In this document: one piece after another, positions 10,491 to 19,239 of the stretch
Layout of the letters: each line of letters starts with the position of its first letter
Numbering within the stretch: position 1 is the first letter of the stretch
Assembly: GCA_003023275.1 (NCBI GenBank)
Contig: PXTX01000081.1
Span: 1-35,900, forward strand
DNA from: Bacteroidetes bacterium SW_4_67_19
Lineage (GTDB): Bacteria > Bacteroidota > Rhodothermia > Rhodothermales > Salinibacteraceae
Direction: 5' to 3'
Length of the DNA: 35,900 nucleotides
Position numbers and translations under genes: made by a program
Notes under the pieces: model-generated
The model's input: the letters and a program-made list of their open reading frames with translations, nothing else
Told to the model about the DNA's origin: nothing
Database searches by the model: none

Positions 10491-11762
10491 CTGCTCGGGC
10501 TTCCGCGCTTTGCCGGGCGCGAGGGGGCGGCGTTCAAGCCGGGCCTCGGGCGCATCCGGGCGCTGCTGGGGGCGATGGACGATCCCCAGCAGCAGTTCCG
10601 CAGCGCGCACGTGGCCGGCAGCCACGGCAAGGGCACCACGAGCGCGCTCGTCGCGGCGGTAGGCAGCGCTGCCGGGCGGCGCACCGGGCTGCACACGTCG
10701 CCGCACCTCTTCGCCGTAAACGAGCGCATGCGCATCGACGGCGCGCCCGCCTCGAACGACTGGCTCGCCGGGGCCGTGCGGCGTCACCGCGATCTGTTCG
10801 AGCGCGTCGGCCCCAGCTTCTTCGAGGCGACCGTGGCGCTCTCGCTGCTCTATTTTGCTGAAAAACAGGCCGCCGCCGCTGTCGTGGAGGTGGGCCTGGG
10901 CGGGCGTCTCGATGCGACCAACATTTTGCAGCCCGCCGCCTGCGCGGTCACCTCCGTCCGCCTGGAGCACACCGCCCTGCTGGGGAGCACGCTCGCCGAG
11001 GTCGCGCGCGAGAAAGCGGGCATTTTCAAAAAAGGCGTACCCGCCGTCGTCGGTGCGGACGTGCCGCCCGAGGCGCTGGCGGCTCTGCGCGACATCGCCG
11101 GCGAGACGCGCGCGCCGCTACACCGTGTCGGCGAAGAAACGACCCTCCACCGCGTCGGGCAAGACGAAGCGGGCCTTCGGCTCGACCTCCAGACGCCCCT
11201 GCGCCGCTACCGCGGGCTGCGCGTGCCCCTCTACGGCCGCCACCAGGCCGGGAACGCCGCCGCCGCCGCGCGCTTCGCCGAACTGTTCTGGAGCGACGCG
11301 CGGTCCAGCGCCCAGCCCGTGCGCGACGGGTTCGCGGGCGTACGCCGCCTGGCGGGCCTGCGCGGGCGCTTCGAGGTGCTCGGTCGCCGCCCGCTCGTCG
11401 TGGCCGACGTGGCGCACCATCCCGACGCCCTCGCTGCCACGCTGCGCGCACGGGCCGATCACTTTCCCCGGCAGCAGGGCCGCCTCGTCGTCGCCTTCGG
11501 CCTGATGCGCGACAAAGACGCCGCCGCCTGCGCGAAGCTGCTGGCGGAGGCGGAGGCCGAAGTCTGGCCCGTCGCGCTGGAATCGGGGCGCGCCCTGCCG
11601 CCCGACGCGCTGGCGGACGTGCTGCGCGAGCGCGGCATCGCCCGGGGGCCGGCGGGCACGGCGGAGGCGCACCGGCAGCGCTTTCTCGCCGAGGCCGACC
11701 CCGACGACGTGCTGCTGGTCTGCGGCTCGCACCGCGTGGTGGCGGGAGCGTGTGACACGTAG
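10443..11762 (+). CDS. folC: Bifunctional folylpolyglutamate synthase / dihydrofolate synthase
   Basis: A 439-residue Mur-ligase-family enzyme that adds glutamate to dihydropteroate and to reduced folates. The ATP loop is VAGSHGKGTTSALV (residues 57-70), with SHGKGTT where most homologues have TNGKGST. THTSPH-type sequence (GLHTSPHLFAVNERM), VVEVGLGGRLDATN, the carbamylated-Lys-type EKAGIFKKGVP and a C-terminal domain with VVADVAHHPDAL follow; most homologues read GAHNPDA in that last motif. The start is unclear: no ATG precedes the conserved LLGLPRF, and the GTG at 10443 lies within the upstream direct repeats. The stop codon at 11760 opens a stutter repeat that is shared with the end of rho. 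Confidence 0.93.
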   Translation: MKKCSWSENRHSPIDELLGLPRFAGREGAAFKPGLGRIRALLGAMDDPQQQFRSAHVAGSHGKGTTSALVAAVGSAAGRRTGLHTSPHLFAVNERMRIDGAPASNDWLAGAVRRHRDLFERVGPSFFEATVALSLLYFAEKQAAAAVVEVGLGGRLDATNILQPAACAVTSVRLEHTALLGSTLAEVAREKAGIFKKGVPAVVGADVPPEALAALRDIAGETRAPLHRVGEETTLHRVGQDEAGLRLDLQTPLRRYRGLRVPLYGRHQAGNAAAAARFAELFWSDARSSAQPVRDGFAGVRRLAGLRGRFEVLGRRPLVVADVAHHPDALAATLRARADHFPRQQGRLVVAFGLMRDKDAAACAKLLAEAEAEVWPVALESGRALPPDALADVLRERGIARGPAGTAEAHRQRFLAEADPDDVLLVCGSHRVVAGACDT

Positions 11763-11846
11763 CGCGTGCCGCGTAGAACGGGTCACGTTCCCCCTTCCAC
11801 ACGCCACGCTTCACGCGATACGCGCCGGTCACGCGATACGCGCCGG
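11757..11846. repeat. Stop-anchored stutter repeat between folC and the convergent glycosyltransferase
   Basis: Two perfect tandem copies of the 18-bp unit TCACGCGATACGCGCCGG lie at 11811-11828 and 11829-11846; the second covers the glycosyltransferase stop. At 11757-11780 a 24-bp stretch starting CGTAGCGCGTG and ending CGCGTAGAACGG contains the folC stop TAG. It matches the reverse complement of 19860-19883 at 23 of 24 positions. Confidence 0.85.
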
Positions 11847-13019
11847 CTTCCCGGCCCGCCCGTCGCCGGACGGCCGGTCGATGGACGCCGGCGACCGGCC
11901 CGCCGCCCGCTCGATCTCGTGCACGAAGCGCGCCTCCGCTCCGCCCAGCCAGCGGCGGAAGCGCGGCGTCGGCGGGTCGTAGCGCTCGCCGGTGAGCGCC
12001 CGCAGGCGGCTCAGGCCCTCGTCGAAGCTCGCGGCGGCCACGCCGGCCCCGGCGCGCACCCCGTCGCGGGCGTTGCAGTGCTGTTCGTAGTGCCCCTCCA
12101 CCGGCACCATCAGGGCCGGCGTGCCCAGGTACATCGCCTCGGCGACCGACTCGAAGCCCGCCGTCGTCGCCAGCCCCCGGCAGCGCTTCATCATCGACAG
12201 GAATTTCTCGCCGTCGAGCGCGTGAAAGGCGAGCGTCTCGTCGTAGCGCTCGACCTCCGCCGCGCCGGGGCGGTCCCAGAAGCAGTGCAGCCGCACGCCT
12301 GGGTGGCGCCGGTGCCAGCGGACGACTTCCTCGGCGTAGCCGCTGTTCAAGAGGTACATCAGGAAAAACGGATCCTCTTCGACGCGCGGCCCCGCCGGCG
12401 GGGCGGTCAATTCCTCGCGCAAGAGCGGCGGCATCACGACGAGGCTCTCGTCGCGCCGGTGGGGAACCGGGTAGAGCGAAAGCGCCAGCCGCTTTTTCGC
12501 CCCCAGCTGCGTGGCTCCCACGAAAAAGCGCAGCCAGCCCCAGTCCACCCACCGCCCCGGCGGAAACGACGGATACGCCGGGTGCTGAAACAGGTACTGG
12601 TGCGCCACGCACACCATCGGCGGCGGCTCGCGGCGGCGGCGTAGCGCGTAGTGCACGCCCGCCAGCACCTCGTGAAAGTTGACGACCACGTCGGGACGGA
12701 TCGCGTCGATGGCGCGGCCCACCGTGCGCAGCCCCTCGCGGAAGCGCCCGATCAGCGGGACGTTTTTGCGGATCGTGCGGCCCAGCGTGGCCATCGCGCG
12801 GCGCCGCCCGTCCATGAAGAAGCTGGGGCTGTCGATCCGCTCGACGGGCGCGCCGATCTCATCGAGAAAAAAGGAGGGCGCCTCGCGGTTGGGGTTGCGC
12901 CCCAGCAGGACGAGCGGCACGCGGTGGCCGGCCGCTTCGAGGCTCTTCTTCAACGCCAGCGCCTGGGTGAGATGCCCGCGCCCTTCCCCCTGCACGACGA
13001 AAAGGCACCGTAGCGACAT
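11829..13019 (-). CDS. GT28/MurG-like glycosyltransferase
   Basis: A 396-residue GT-B-fold glycosyltransferase. The start at 13019 gives the classic N-terminal strand and loop RCLFVVQGEGRGHLTQALAL, where the Gly-rich loop contacts the acceptor or membrane in MurG-like enzymes. The donor-binding C-terminal half has TTAGFESVAEAMYLGTPALMVPVEGHYEQ, the GFES...P...EQ pattern of UDP-sugar transferases. No membrane helix is seen, so it is probably cytosolic or peripheral at the inner membrane. Donor and acceptor are unknown; glycolipid or cell-surface glycan is likely. It is downstream of a strong terminator and convergent with folC, so it is probably transcribed alone. Confidence 0.88.
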   Translation of the reverse strand: MSLRCLFVVQGEGRGHLTQALALKKSLEAAGHRVPLVLLGRNPNREAPSFFLDEIGAPVERIDSPSFFMDGRRRAMATLGRTIRKNVPLIGRFREGLRTVGRAIDAIRPDVVVNFHEVLAGVHYALRRRREPPPMVCVAHQYLFQHPAYPSFPPGRWVDWGWLRFFVGATQLGAKKRLALSLYPVPHRRDESLVVMPPLLREELTAPPAGPRVEEDPFFLMYLLNSGYAEEVVRWHRRHPGVRLHCFWDRPGAAEVERYDETLAFHALDGEKFLSMMKRCRGLATTAGFESVAEAMYLGTPALMVPVEGHYEQHCNARDGVRAGAGVAAASFDEGLSRLRALTGERYDPPTPRFRRWLGGAEARFVHEIERAAGRSPASIDRPSGDGRAGKPARIA

Positions 13020-13119
13020 GAACGAGCAGCGAGCGGATGGAAGAGCACAAGCGCGGCCCCCAGAGGCGAACCGGGCGCCGCCGCAACATGGCAACGTAGC
13101 CAAGCGCGCCCCTCTTGCG

Positions 13120-13184
13120 CAACAAACAAACGCCCCGGCCCCGCCCGGCAGGAATCGTTCCTGCGTGTGGGCGGAGCCGGGGCG
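13120..13184 (-). terminator. Intrinsic terminator after the TonB receptor / PKD-lipoprotein operon
   Basis: CGCCCCGGC-C-CCGCC (13131-13145) pairs with GGCGG-A-GCCGGGGCG (13170-13184), giving 14 bp with one mismatch. Inside it a second perfect hairpin forms, GCAGGAA-TCG-TTCCTGC (13148-13164). On the minus strand the stem is followed by GTTTGTTTGTT, a U-rich tail. It lies about 130 bp past the lipoprotein stop and insulates the glycosyltransferase. Confidence 0.75.
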
Positions 13185-13312
13185 CGTCGTTTGATCCCGA
13201 GGCGAGACGGGAAGAGCGCTCGCCTTCTGGGAAGAAGGGCGCTTCGTCGTCGCTTTCGCGTGGCAGCGCGGCGGTGTGTAGGCCGGCGGCGCGTGGAGCC
13301 CCCTCCTCCTGC

Positions 13313-15061
13313 TCAGTTGAAGAAGCCGTTCTGGCTCAGGGTCGTCCACCCCTCGGCCCAGTTCTCGTCGCCGAAGGCGCCGATGTAGTCGACGTCTTCG
13401 AAGAACCCGTCTGCGTTCGGCACGTCGGCCCTATCGCGCGAGAACGCCGCGCCGTCGGAGGCCGGGAGCGGGTCCAAGCCACCGTCGGCCGTGCGGCTGA
13501 TGCCGCCGAGCTGCGGATCGACGCCGAGGTGGTTGATGTCGGCGAAGGCGTCGATCACGTACTGCTGGCGGTTGCCTTCGCCGTCGGTCACGAAGACATC
13601 GCTGAATTCGTCGATGCCCACGCCGTTGATGTCGCCGAAGTCGTACCAGATGTTGCTGTCGAGCACCAAGTCGCCCTCTTCGAGGCGCTGGCGACTGTCC
13701 GCGCCGCTGGACAGGTCCTCGACGGTCACCCCCGCCCCGGCGAAGTCGCCGAAGATGGAGTTGTAGTACTTCCCGCCGGCGTTGTCGTCGATGGTGAGCG
13801 CGAAGTCGTTGCTGGTCACGTTCGCGTCGGCCCCCGAGCCGATGTACGTGACGTTGGCGATGGTGGGAATGGCAAACGGCTCGCCCGTTTCCGGGTTGGT
13901 CCCGCCGTCGTGCTCGCCGCCGGTGCCGGCTTCGTCGTCGTTGTGAAGAAGCATCCAGAACTGGTTCTCGCCGGTCCATCCTTCGTCGTAGTCGAAACCG
14001 TCGTCGCCGACGAAGGCAGAAACGAGGTGCTTCGTGTTGACGGTGCCGCCGAACCACTCGAAGCCGTCGTCTTTATTGGCGTAGACCTCGACGTACTCGA
14101 CCGTGGTGCCGCGACCGACCGAGCCCATCGTGAGGCCGTTGATTTCGTTGTCGCGCCCGAAGAGCGCCCCGCCATGGCGGATGGAGACGTAGCGGAAGGT
14201 ACCGCTGTCGTCATCGGGGTCGCTGCCGCCGTACACGTTGCGCGGGTCGCCCTGCGGGAGGCCCTCGATGAAGTTGGTGCCGCCGCCGACGTTGTTGGGG
14301 GCGCGGCCGTTGATGATCACGCCGCCCCAGAGCTGGCGGTCGGTAGGGCCGAGGTCGCTCGGGTCGCTCACGTCGTCGTTCTCGGCAGTAAAGACGATGG
14401 GGTTATTTGCCTCGCCATCGGCTTCGATCATGCCGTCGCGCGCTACGATCAGAGCGGACGCCTGGTCGCCGGTGGTCGGCTCGGTGATTCCCTTGATGAC
14501 GGTACCCGGCTCGATGGTGAGCGTCTGGCCGCCGTTGACGTAGACGTTCCCGTCGAGCAGGTAGGTGAAGTCGCTCGACCACGTCACTTCCTCTTGGCGC
14601 GAACCGTCGCCCTGCACGATGCCCACGCCCAGCGGGTCGCCCTGCCGGTCTTCGGTCGCGGCCACCGTGATGGTGCTGCCCGACGTGTCGTAGGGCGCGA
14701 CGACGGGTTGGCTGTCGCTGCTGACGGAGAACGTCTGCTGGTCATCGTTAGAGGTTCCCTCTTCGTCGGTGACGGTGAGGGTAACGTCGTAGTCGCCCTC
14801 AGAAGCATACGTGTGGCTGACCGTCTGCCCCGTTTCCGTGTCGCTTCCGTCCCCGAAGTTCCATTCGTACGAGGCGATGCTGCCGTCCGGGTCGCCGGAG
14901 GGCGAGGCGTCAAACTCTACCGTGAGGTCGTTCTGGCTGGAACTAAAACTCGCGGTGGGGGCTTGGTTGTCGCTGCCATCGCTGCTGTCACAGCCGGCGA
15001 TCCAGAAGAGGAGCGGCAACGCGAGCAAGGCCGGGAGCAGGCGCTTAAGCGAGCGGTTCAT
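13313..15061 (-). CDS. PKD-domain / beta-helix outer-surface lipoprotein
   Basis: A 582-residue lipoprotein. The start at 15061 gives a lipoprotein signal ending LLFWIAGC (lipidated C24). Residues ~33-115 are a clear PKD domain (APTASFSSS, DPDGSIASYEWNFGDG, HTYASEGDYDVTLTVTD). The rest is a repetitive, Asp/Gly/Asn-rich right-handed beta-helix-like region (VYVNGGQTLTIEPGTVIKG, PNNVGGGTNF, RYVSIRHGGALFG, NKDDGFEWFGGTVN, FVGDDGFDYDEGW). Such lipoproteins are commonly encoded after TonB-dependent receptors and are thought to capture substrate at the surface for them. It lies 115 bp downstream of the receptor gene on the same strand and ends at the terminator at 13120-13184, so the two probably form an operon. 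Confidence 0.88.
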   Translation of the reverse strand: MNRSLKRLLPALLALPLLFWIAGCDSSDGSDNQAPTASFSSSQNDLTVEFDASPSGDPDGSIASYEWNFGDGSDTETGQTVSHTYASEGDYDVTLTVTDEEGTSNDDQQTFSVSSDSQPVVAPYDTSGSTITVAATEDRQGDPLGVGIVQGDGSRQEEVTWSSDFTYLLDGNVYVNGGQTLTIEPGTVIKGITEPTTGDQASALIVARDGMIEADGEANNPIVFTAENDDVSDPSDLGPTDRQLWGGVIINGRAPNNVGGGTNFIEGLPQGDPRNVYGGSDPDDDSGTFRYVSIRHGGALFGRDNEINGLTMGSVGRGTTVEYVEVYANKDDGFEWFGGTVNTKHLVSAFVGDDGFDYDEGWTGENQFWMLLHNDDEAGTGGEHDGGTNPETGEPFAIPTIANVTYIGSGADANVTSNDFALTIDDNAGGKYYNSIFGDFAGAGVTVEDLSSGADSRQRLEEGDLVLDSNIWYDFGDINGVGIDEFSDVFVTDGEGNRQQYVIDAFADINHLGVDPQLGGISRTADGGLDPLPASDGAAFSRDRADVPNADGFFEDVDYIGAFGDENWAEGWTTLSQNGFFN

Positions 15062-15176
15062 GGCAGGGGGCGTTGGTTTGCGGAGAGACATGGTCTGTGC
15101 GGTTGGGAGTAGGTGCGAGCGTGAAAGGCGCGGAGGAAAGGGCGTGCGGGGGGCGTGCGCGCCGGGCACGCCAGGG

Positions 15177-18100
15177 CTACAGGTTGTAGGACACGGTGAG
15201 TTTGTAGGTGCGTCCGAGGTCGTATTCGTAGGTTTTGAAGAGCGTGCCGTTGTACTCTTGGCCTTCGACGAAGGAGTCGTTGAGGACGTTTTCGACGGAA
15301 AGCTTCGCCTCGATGCCTGCGAACAGGCGCTGGTTGACGGAGAAGCGCAGGTCGTTGCGCCCGAATTCGTAGATGTTGGGCGTGCCCCCGAAGCTGACCT
15401 CCACGAGACGCTTGCCGAAGCGGTTGAAGGAGACGTTCGCCGAGGTGCCGCTTCTCGGGATGTCGTACGCGAGGTTCAGGTTGAGCACGTAGGGCGACTG
15501 CCCTTGGAAGGGGCGCGTGTCCGAAATGTCGAACCCGCCCGCCTGCGCCACGTCCAGCTCGCGTTGCGGCACGTCCACCCGAGACTCGATGAGCGTCAAG
15601 TTGGCAGCGGCCGTCAGGTTTTCGAGCGGCTCGGCCAGCCAGCCCATACGCTGGCGCACCTCGAACTCGGCGCCAAAGACCTGCGCGCGCGGCACGTTCT
15701 GAAACGTGATCTGGTCGTTGTCGGAGATCAGCACGCGCTCGATGGGCTCCTGAAAATACTTGTAGAAGCCGCTGACGGCCAGCACCTCGCCGGGGTTGGT
15801 AAACCACTCCCAGCGCACGTCGTAATTGTTGATCAGCGTGCGATTCAAATCAGGGTTGCCCGAGATTACGGATCCCCCGGCGAAGCTGAACGACTGGAAC
15901 GGCGCGATCTCCCGAAATGTCGGGCGTGCCAGCGTGCGCGCGGCCGCCAGCCGCACGTTCATCTTTTCCGTGACCCCGTAGACGAGGTTGACCGAAGGAA
16001 GCAGGTCGCCGGTTTGCAGGCGGCCCGGCGCCACCGTCGAGTCGCGGCTCACGACCTCGATGTCGGTCTGCTCGAAGCGCGCCCCGGCGATCAGGCGCAA
16101 GTTGCTGAGGATGGGCACCTCGGCCATGCCGTAGGCCGCCGCGACCTCCGTGGTGCCGTCGTAGTTGTTGCGCTGGAGGGTGCCCTCCGTCAAGACGTTG
16201 CCGAACTGAAAGCGTCCGCCCGCGGTCGTGTCGGTGACGCCGAGGAATTCGTTTCCGAAGAACCGGCCCAGCGCCTCCCGAAGCGCATCGGTGCTTCCGG
16301 TGCCCAGCGTCACGTCGGTAAACAAGCCCGATTCGATGTCGTAGTCGAACTTGCGCTCTCTGAACGTGCGGTCCTTGCTTAGGTAGGAACCGCCCGTCTT
16401 GAACGTGACGGGGGAAGCGAGGCCCAACTCGACGGGCAGTTCGAGGTCGAGACTGGCCTCACGGTTGTCCTCCACCAGGTCGCGGAAGAGACGCGTGGGC
16501 GGGGTGGCGTTGCTCGATCCGAGGTTGATGTTGCGCACGCGCTCGGTGGTGCCGTTTCGCTCGGCGTCTCGGAACTGGTTGAAGAAGTAGCGCAAGTCCG
16601 GCTCTTCTTGCGTCGTCCGCGAATAGGACGCATTCCAGTCTGCGCGTAGCCCGAGCAGGTTCTCGAAGAAGTGTTCGCCCTGCAGCTGGTACGAACCAGC
16701 GCTACGCTCGGTGTACCCGAGCACGAAGGTCTCAAACGAGACGGTGGAGGCGGGCGAGTTCTTTGGGAAGGGTCCAGCCAGGCGCCGCCCCAACTGCTCG
16801 CCGCTCTGCGTGCGCAGGGCGGTGGCACTCAACTGATGGTTCGGATGAACCGCGTAGGAGAGGTTGCCCTGAAGTCCCCAGCGCGCTTCGTCAACGCCGC
16901 GCGTGTCGTCGAAGCGGTAGTTCGTGACTAATGAGTCGTTGGACGGGTCGGACGCCTGAAACTGCGCCGTCTGGCCACCGACGTACGCGTCGTACTTGCG
17001 GCTGTAGTTGCCGCTGGCGACGAAACCCAGCGACCGGCCGAAAAGCGACGCCTCGTTGCCCAGCGAGAACGAGTACTCGTTGTTCAGCCCGGACTGCCGT
17101 TCGACGGGAATTATCGTGTTGTTGAACGCCTGCGATGCGGTGTGCAAGTCCCGGGCGAGCGCGGGGTCGGTGCGGGCAACGGTCTCTTGGGGGATCTGAA
17201 CACTCGGGCTGCTGAGCACGCTGGGAATACTTCGAAGTCCGTCGTCGAAGCCCAAGAAGTCCGTGCCACCGGAGGGGCCGGTCAGGAAACTCTCGTTCAG
17301 CGAAGACTGCGAGTTGTACCCTGCCGACGTGCTGACTTTCCCTTTCAGCTCCGTCGGGAAATTACTCGTGCGAATGTCTACGCTCCCGCCGGAGAAGTTG
17401 CCGGGCTTGTCGGGCGTAAATGTCTTGGTCACGGCGATACTGGAAAGCAGCTCGGTCGGGAAGAGGTCGAGCTGCACGGAATTGCGGTCAGGGTCGGCGC
17501 TCGGCAGGTTGGCCCCGTTGAGTTGGGAGAGGCCGTAGCGTCCGCCCAGCCCGCGCACGTTGACGTACTTGCCCCCGGTGACGGTAGCACCGGTGACTTG
17601 GCTCATCGCGTCGGCCACGTCTCCGCTGCCCGTCTGCGACATCTTCTCGGCGCTAATGGCGTTGGAGACGGCCGCTGCGCCCTGCCGCTCTTGCAAGAGG
17701 CCCGCCTCGGAGTTGCGCGCCACCTTGGCGGTGACGACCACTTCCTCCCGTTCCTGCGTCTGGGCATTCAGCGTGACGTCGAGCGTGGCCGTTTCACCGG
17801 CGGCCACTTCCACGCCCGTGATCGTCTTGGGCTGGTAGCTCACGAACGAGCACTTCAGGTCGTAGGCCCCCGGCGCGAGGCCGTCGATGCGGTAGCCGCC
17901 GTCCACGCCGGTGGAGGCGCCCTTTTGCTCGCCGACGACCACGACGTTGGCGCCGGGGAGCGTCTTGCCGGTCTCCCCGTCCACGACGACGCCTTCGATG
18001 GCGCCCGTTTCCTGGGCGTCGGCGCTCTGCGCGTGCGCGGCTGGGAGTGCGAAGACGACTCCCACAAGCGCCAGAAACGAAAGGGCGAGCAACGTGGCAC

Positions 18101-18224
18101 GCCGGCCCGACGAGGAAGCGTGCGGGAGCAACGGCAGAAGGCGTTCCAAAACGGTTCGACGCAGCCGGTCGGAGAAGGGCAAGAGCAGACGGGTCGGGGT
18201 CGCTCCCGATTCGTCCACTGTCAC
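15177..18224 (-). CDS. TonB-dependent outer-membrane receptor with carboxypeptidase-regulatory-like N-terminal domain
   Basis: About 1015 residues. The hydrophobic signal segment (LLALSFLALVGVVFALPAAHA) is followed by a CarboxypepD-regulatory-like domain (IEGVVVDGETGKTLPGANVVVVG), a plug (GAAAVSNAISAEKM, GKYVNVRGLGGRYGLSQLNG, SGGSVDIRTSNFP) and a 22-strand-type barrel ending in YKLTVSYNL. It would import a large or scarce ligand using TonB energy. The ATG at 18224 leaves ~40 residues before the signal core, which is long; a TTG about 28 codons in is a plausible alternative. The upstream 11-bp repeats that resemble Pho boxes favour that later start, because they crowd the ATG. The PKD lipoprotein follows. 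The ligand is unknown; phosphate-containing compounds are a guess from the regulatory motif and neighbourhood. Confidence 0.93.
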   Translation of the reverse strand: MTVDESGATPTRLLLPFSDRLRRTVLERLLPLLPHASSSGRRATLLALSFLALVGVVFALPAAHAQSADAQETGAIEGVVVDGETGKTLPGANVVVVGEQKGASTGVDGGYRIDGLAPGAYDLKCSFVSYQPKTITGVEVAAGETATLDVTLNAQTQEREEVVVTAKVARNSEAGLLQERQGAAAVSNAISAEKMSQTGSGDVADAMSQVTGATVTGGKYVNVRGLGGRYGLSQLNGANLPSADPDRNSVQLDLFPTELLSSIAVTKTFTPDKPGNFSGGSVDIRTSNFPTELKGKVSTSAGYNSQSSLNESFLTGPSGGTDFLGFDDGLRSIPSVLSSPSVQIPQETVARTDPALARDLHTASQAFNNTIIPVERQSGLNNEYSFSLGNEASLFGRSLGFVASGNYSRKYDAYVGGQTAQFQASDPSNDSLVTNYRFDDTRGVDEARWGLQGNLSYAVHPNHQLSATALRTQSGEQLGRRLAGPFPKNSPASTVSFETFVLGYTERSAGSYQLQGEHFFENLLGLRADWNASYSRTTQEEPDLRYFFNQFRDAERNGTTERVRNINLGSSNATPPTRLFRDLVEDNREASLDLELPVELGLASPVTFKTGGSYLSKDRTFRERKFDYDIESGLFTDVTLGTGSTDALREALGRFFGNEFLGVTDTTAGGRFQFGNVLTEGTLQRNNYDGTTEVAAAYGMAEVPILSNLRLIAGARFEQTDIEVVSRDSTVAPGRLQTGDLLPSVNLVYGVTEKMNVRLAAARTLARPTFREIAPFQSFSFAGGSVISGNPDLNRTLINNYDVRWEWFTNPGEVLAVSGFYKYFQEPIERVLISDNDQITFQNVPRAQVFGAEFEVRQRMGWLAEPLENLTAAANLTLIESRVDVPQRELDVAQAGGFDISDTRPFQGQSPYVLNLNLAYDIPRSGTSANVSFNRFGKRLVEVSFGGTPNIYEFGRNDLRFSVNQRLFAGIEAKLSVENVLNDSFVEGQEYNGTLFKTYEYDLGRTYKLTVSYNL

Positions 18225-18244
18225 GGTAACCCCTGCGGACCGGC

Positions 18245-18288
18245 GTTGTGTTATCGTACCATTACCCGTTCATTATCCTTGCATTAAC
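18245..18288 (-). promoter_or_regulatory. Four 11-bp-spaced direct repeats, Pho-box-like, upstream of the TonB receptor
   Basis: On the minus strand the 7-mers GTTAATG, GATAATG, GGTAATG and the weaker GATAACA start exactly 11 bp apart, each followed by a 4-bp variable spacer. This 7+4 direct-repeat layout is the architecture of PhoB/PhoP boxes, with one protomer per 11 bp. The motif shares GNTAATS with two 11-bp-spaced copies upstream of pstS. Binding by a PhoB-like regulator is inferred; no such gene is in the window. Confidence 0.55.
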
Positions 18289-18365
18289 TGTCGTTTTTGC
18301 GCTCTCCGACGGGATTCCGCGCGCGCACCTGCCGCCCGAGCGGGCGCTCCGAGCAGGCGCTCCGG

Positions 18366-18407
18366 GAAAACAAAAAAACCCGCCGAGCCGCAAAAGGGCC
18401 CGGCGGG
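18366..18407 (-). terminator. Intrinsic terminator of the HAD phosphatase gene
   Basis: On the minus strand, CCCGCCG (18401-18407) pairs with CGGCGGG (18379-18385) around a 15-nt loop, followed directly by TTTTTTTGTTTT. It begins about 40 bp past the HAD stop and separates this gene from the TonB-receptor promoter. Confidence 0.85.
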
Positions 18408-18445
18408 CGCGAATCGGTGCCGACCGTGTGCTGCGAGAAGGAACG

Positions 18446-19216
18446 CTACGCCGCGCGGCGGGCGGCGGCCTCCGCGTAGGCGCCGACCCGCCGGTCGAAG
18501 GAGGCCAGCAGCTCCGGCAGCTCGTCGAGGTCGTCGATGACGACGTGTGCGCCGCGCTCGTTCAAGAGGGAGGCGTGATCGTCGTGGTCCACGTAGGGCG
18601 GCGTCATCCCCACGGCCCATACGCCGGCGGCGCGGGCCGCTTCCATGTCGTCGACGGTGTCGCCGACGTAGACGGCCTCGTCCGGCTCGGTGGGGCGGCC
18701 GGCGGCGCCCAGAATCGAGAGGGCGTGCTGGATGGGGAACGGGTTGGGCTTGCCGCGTCCTTCGTGCTTTTCGTGCGGGACCAGCAGCGGAAAGTGCTCC
18801 TTCCACCCGAAGCGCTTGAGGGTCCAGCGCGCCTCGGCTTTCGGGCGGCCCGTGACGATGCCCATCAGCGGAACTGCGTCGGCGAGGCGCTCGAGGACGC
18901 GGTCGGAGGCGAGGGCCGGCTCCTCGGCGATGAAGCCGTCCCAGTCGGCCCCGCGGTAGCGCTGCTGGAACTCTTCCTTGACCCGCGCGAAGGGCACCTC
19001 CATCGAGGTGTCGGTGATGATGGCGTGCGTGAGGCGCCAGTCGTTGTTGAAGCCGCCTTCGTTTTTGTAGCGCTGCACGGTGCCGGGCACCACCTGGCGG
19101 CCGGTGAAGTGGCCGACGGTTTCCTCGATGGCGCGGCGGTAGGAGCGCGAAACGTCGACCAGCACGCCGTCCATGTCAAACAGGAGCGCGCCGATGGGGG
19201 CGTCGTAATCGGCCAT
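18446..19216 (-). CDS. HAD-superfamily subfamily IA hydrolase (phosphatase)
   Basis: A 256-residue haloacid-dehalogenase-fold phosphatase. Motif I is GALLFDMDGVLVDVSRSYRRAI (nucleophile D14, acid/base D16). Motif II is the Thr in GIVTGRPKAE, motif III includes a Lys around RGKPNPFPIQ, and motif IV is VYVGDTVDDMEAARAAG. The DGVLVDVSRSYR start resembles the uncharacterised subfamily IA group sometimes found with histidine biosynthesis genes, but no his gene is here. The substrate is a small phosphate ester, unspecified. The ATG at 19216 fits the family N-terminus. The upstream region is unusually structured, and the gene ends in its own terminator. Confidence 0.9.
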   Translation of the reverse strand: MADYDAPIGALLFDMDGVLVDVSRSYRRAIEETVGHFTGRQVVPGTVQRYKNEGGFNNDWRLTHAIITDTSMEVPFARVKEEFQQRYRGADWDGFIAEEPALASDRVLERLADAVPLMGIVTGRPKAEARWTLKRFGWKEHFPLLVPHEKHEGRGKPNPFPIQHALSILGAAGRPTEPDEAVYVGDTVDDMEAARAAGVWAVGMTPPYVDHDDHASLLNERGAHVVIDDLDELPELLASFDRRVGAYAEAAARRAA

Positions 19217-19239
19217 AGGGGGGAGCGGGATTGAGAGAA

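Noticed and set aside
13115-15112. 665-codon open frame on the plus strand across the PKD lipoprotein
   Set aside because: Antisense shadow; the minus strand has a signal peptide, lipobox and PKD domain.
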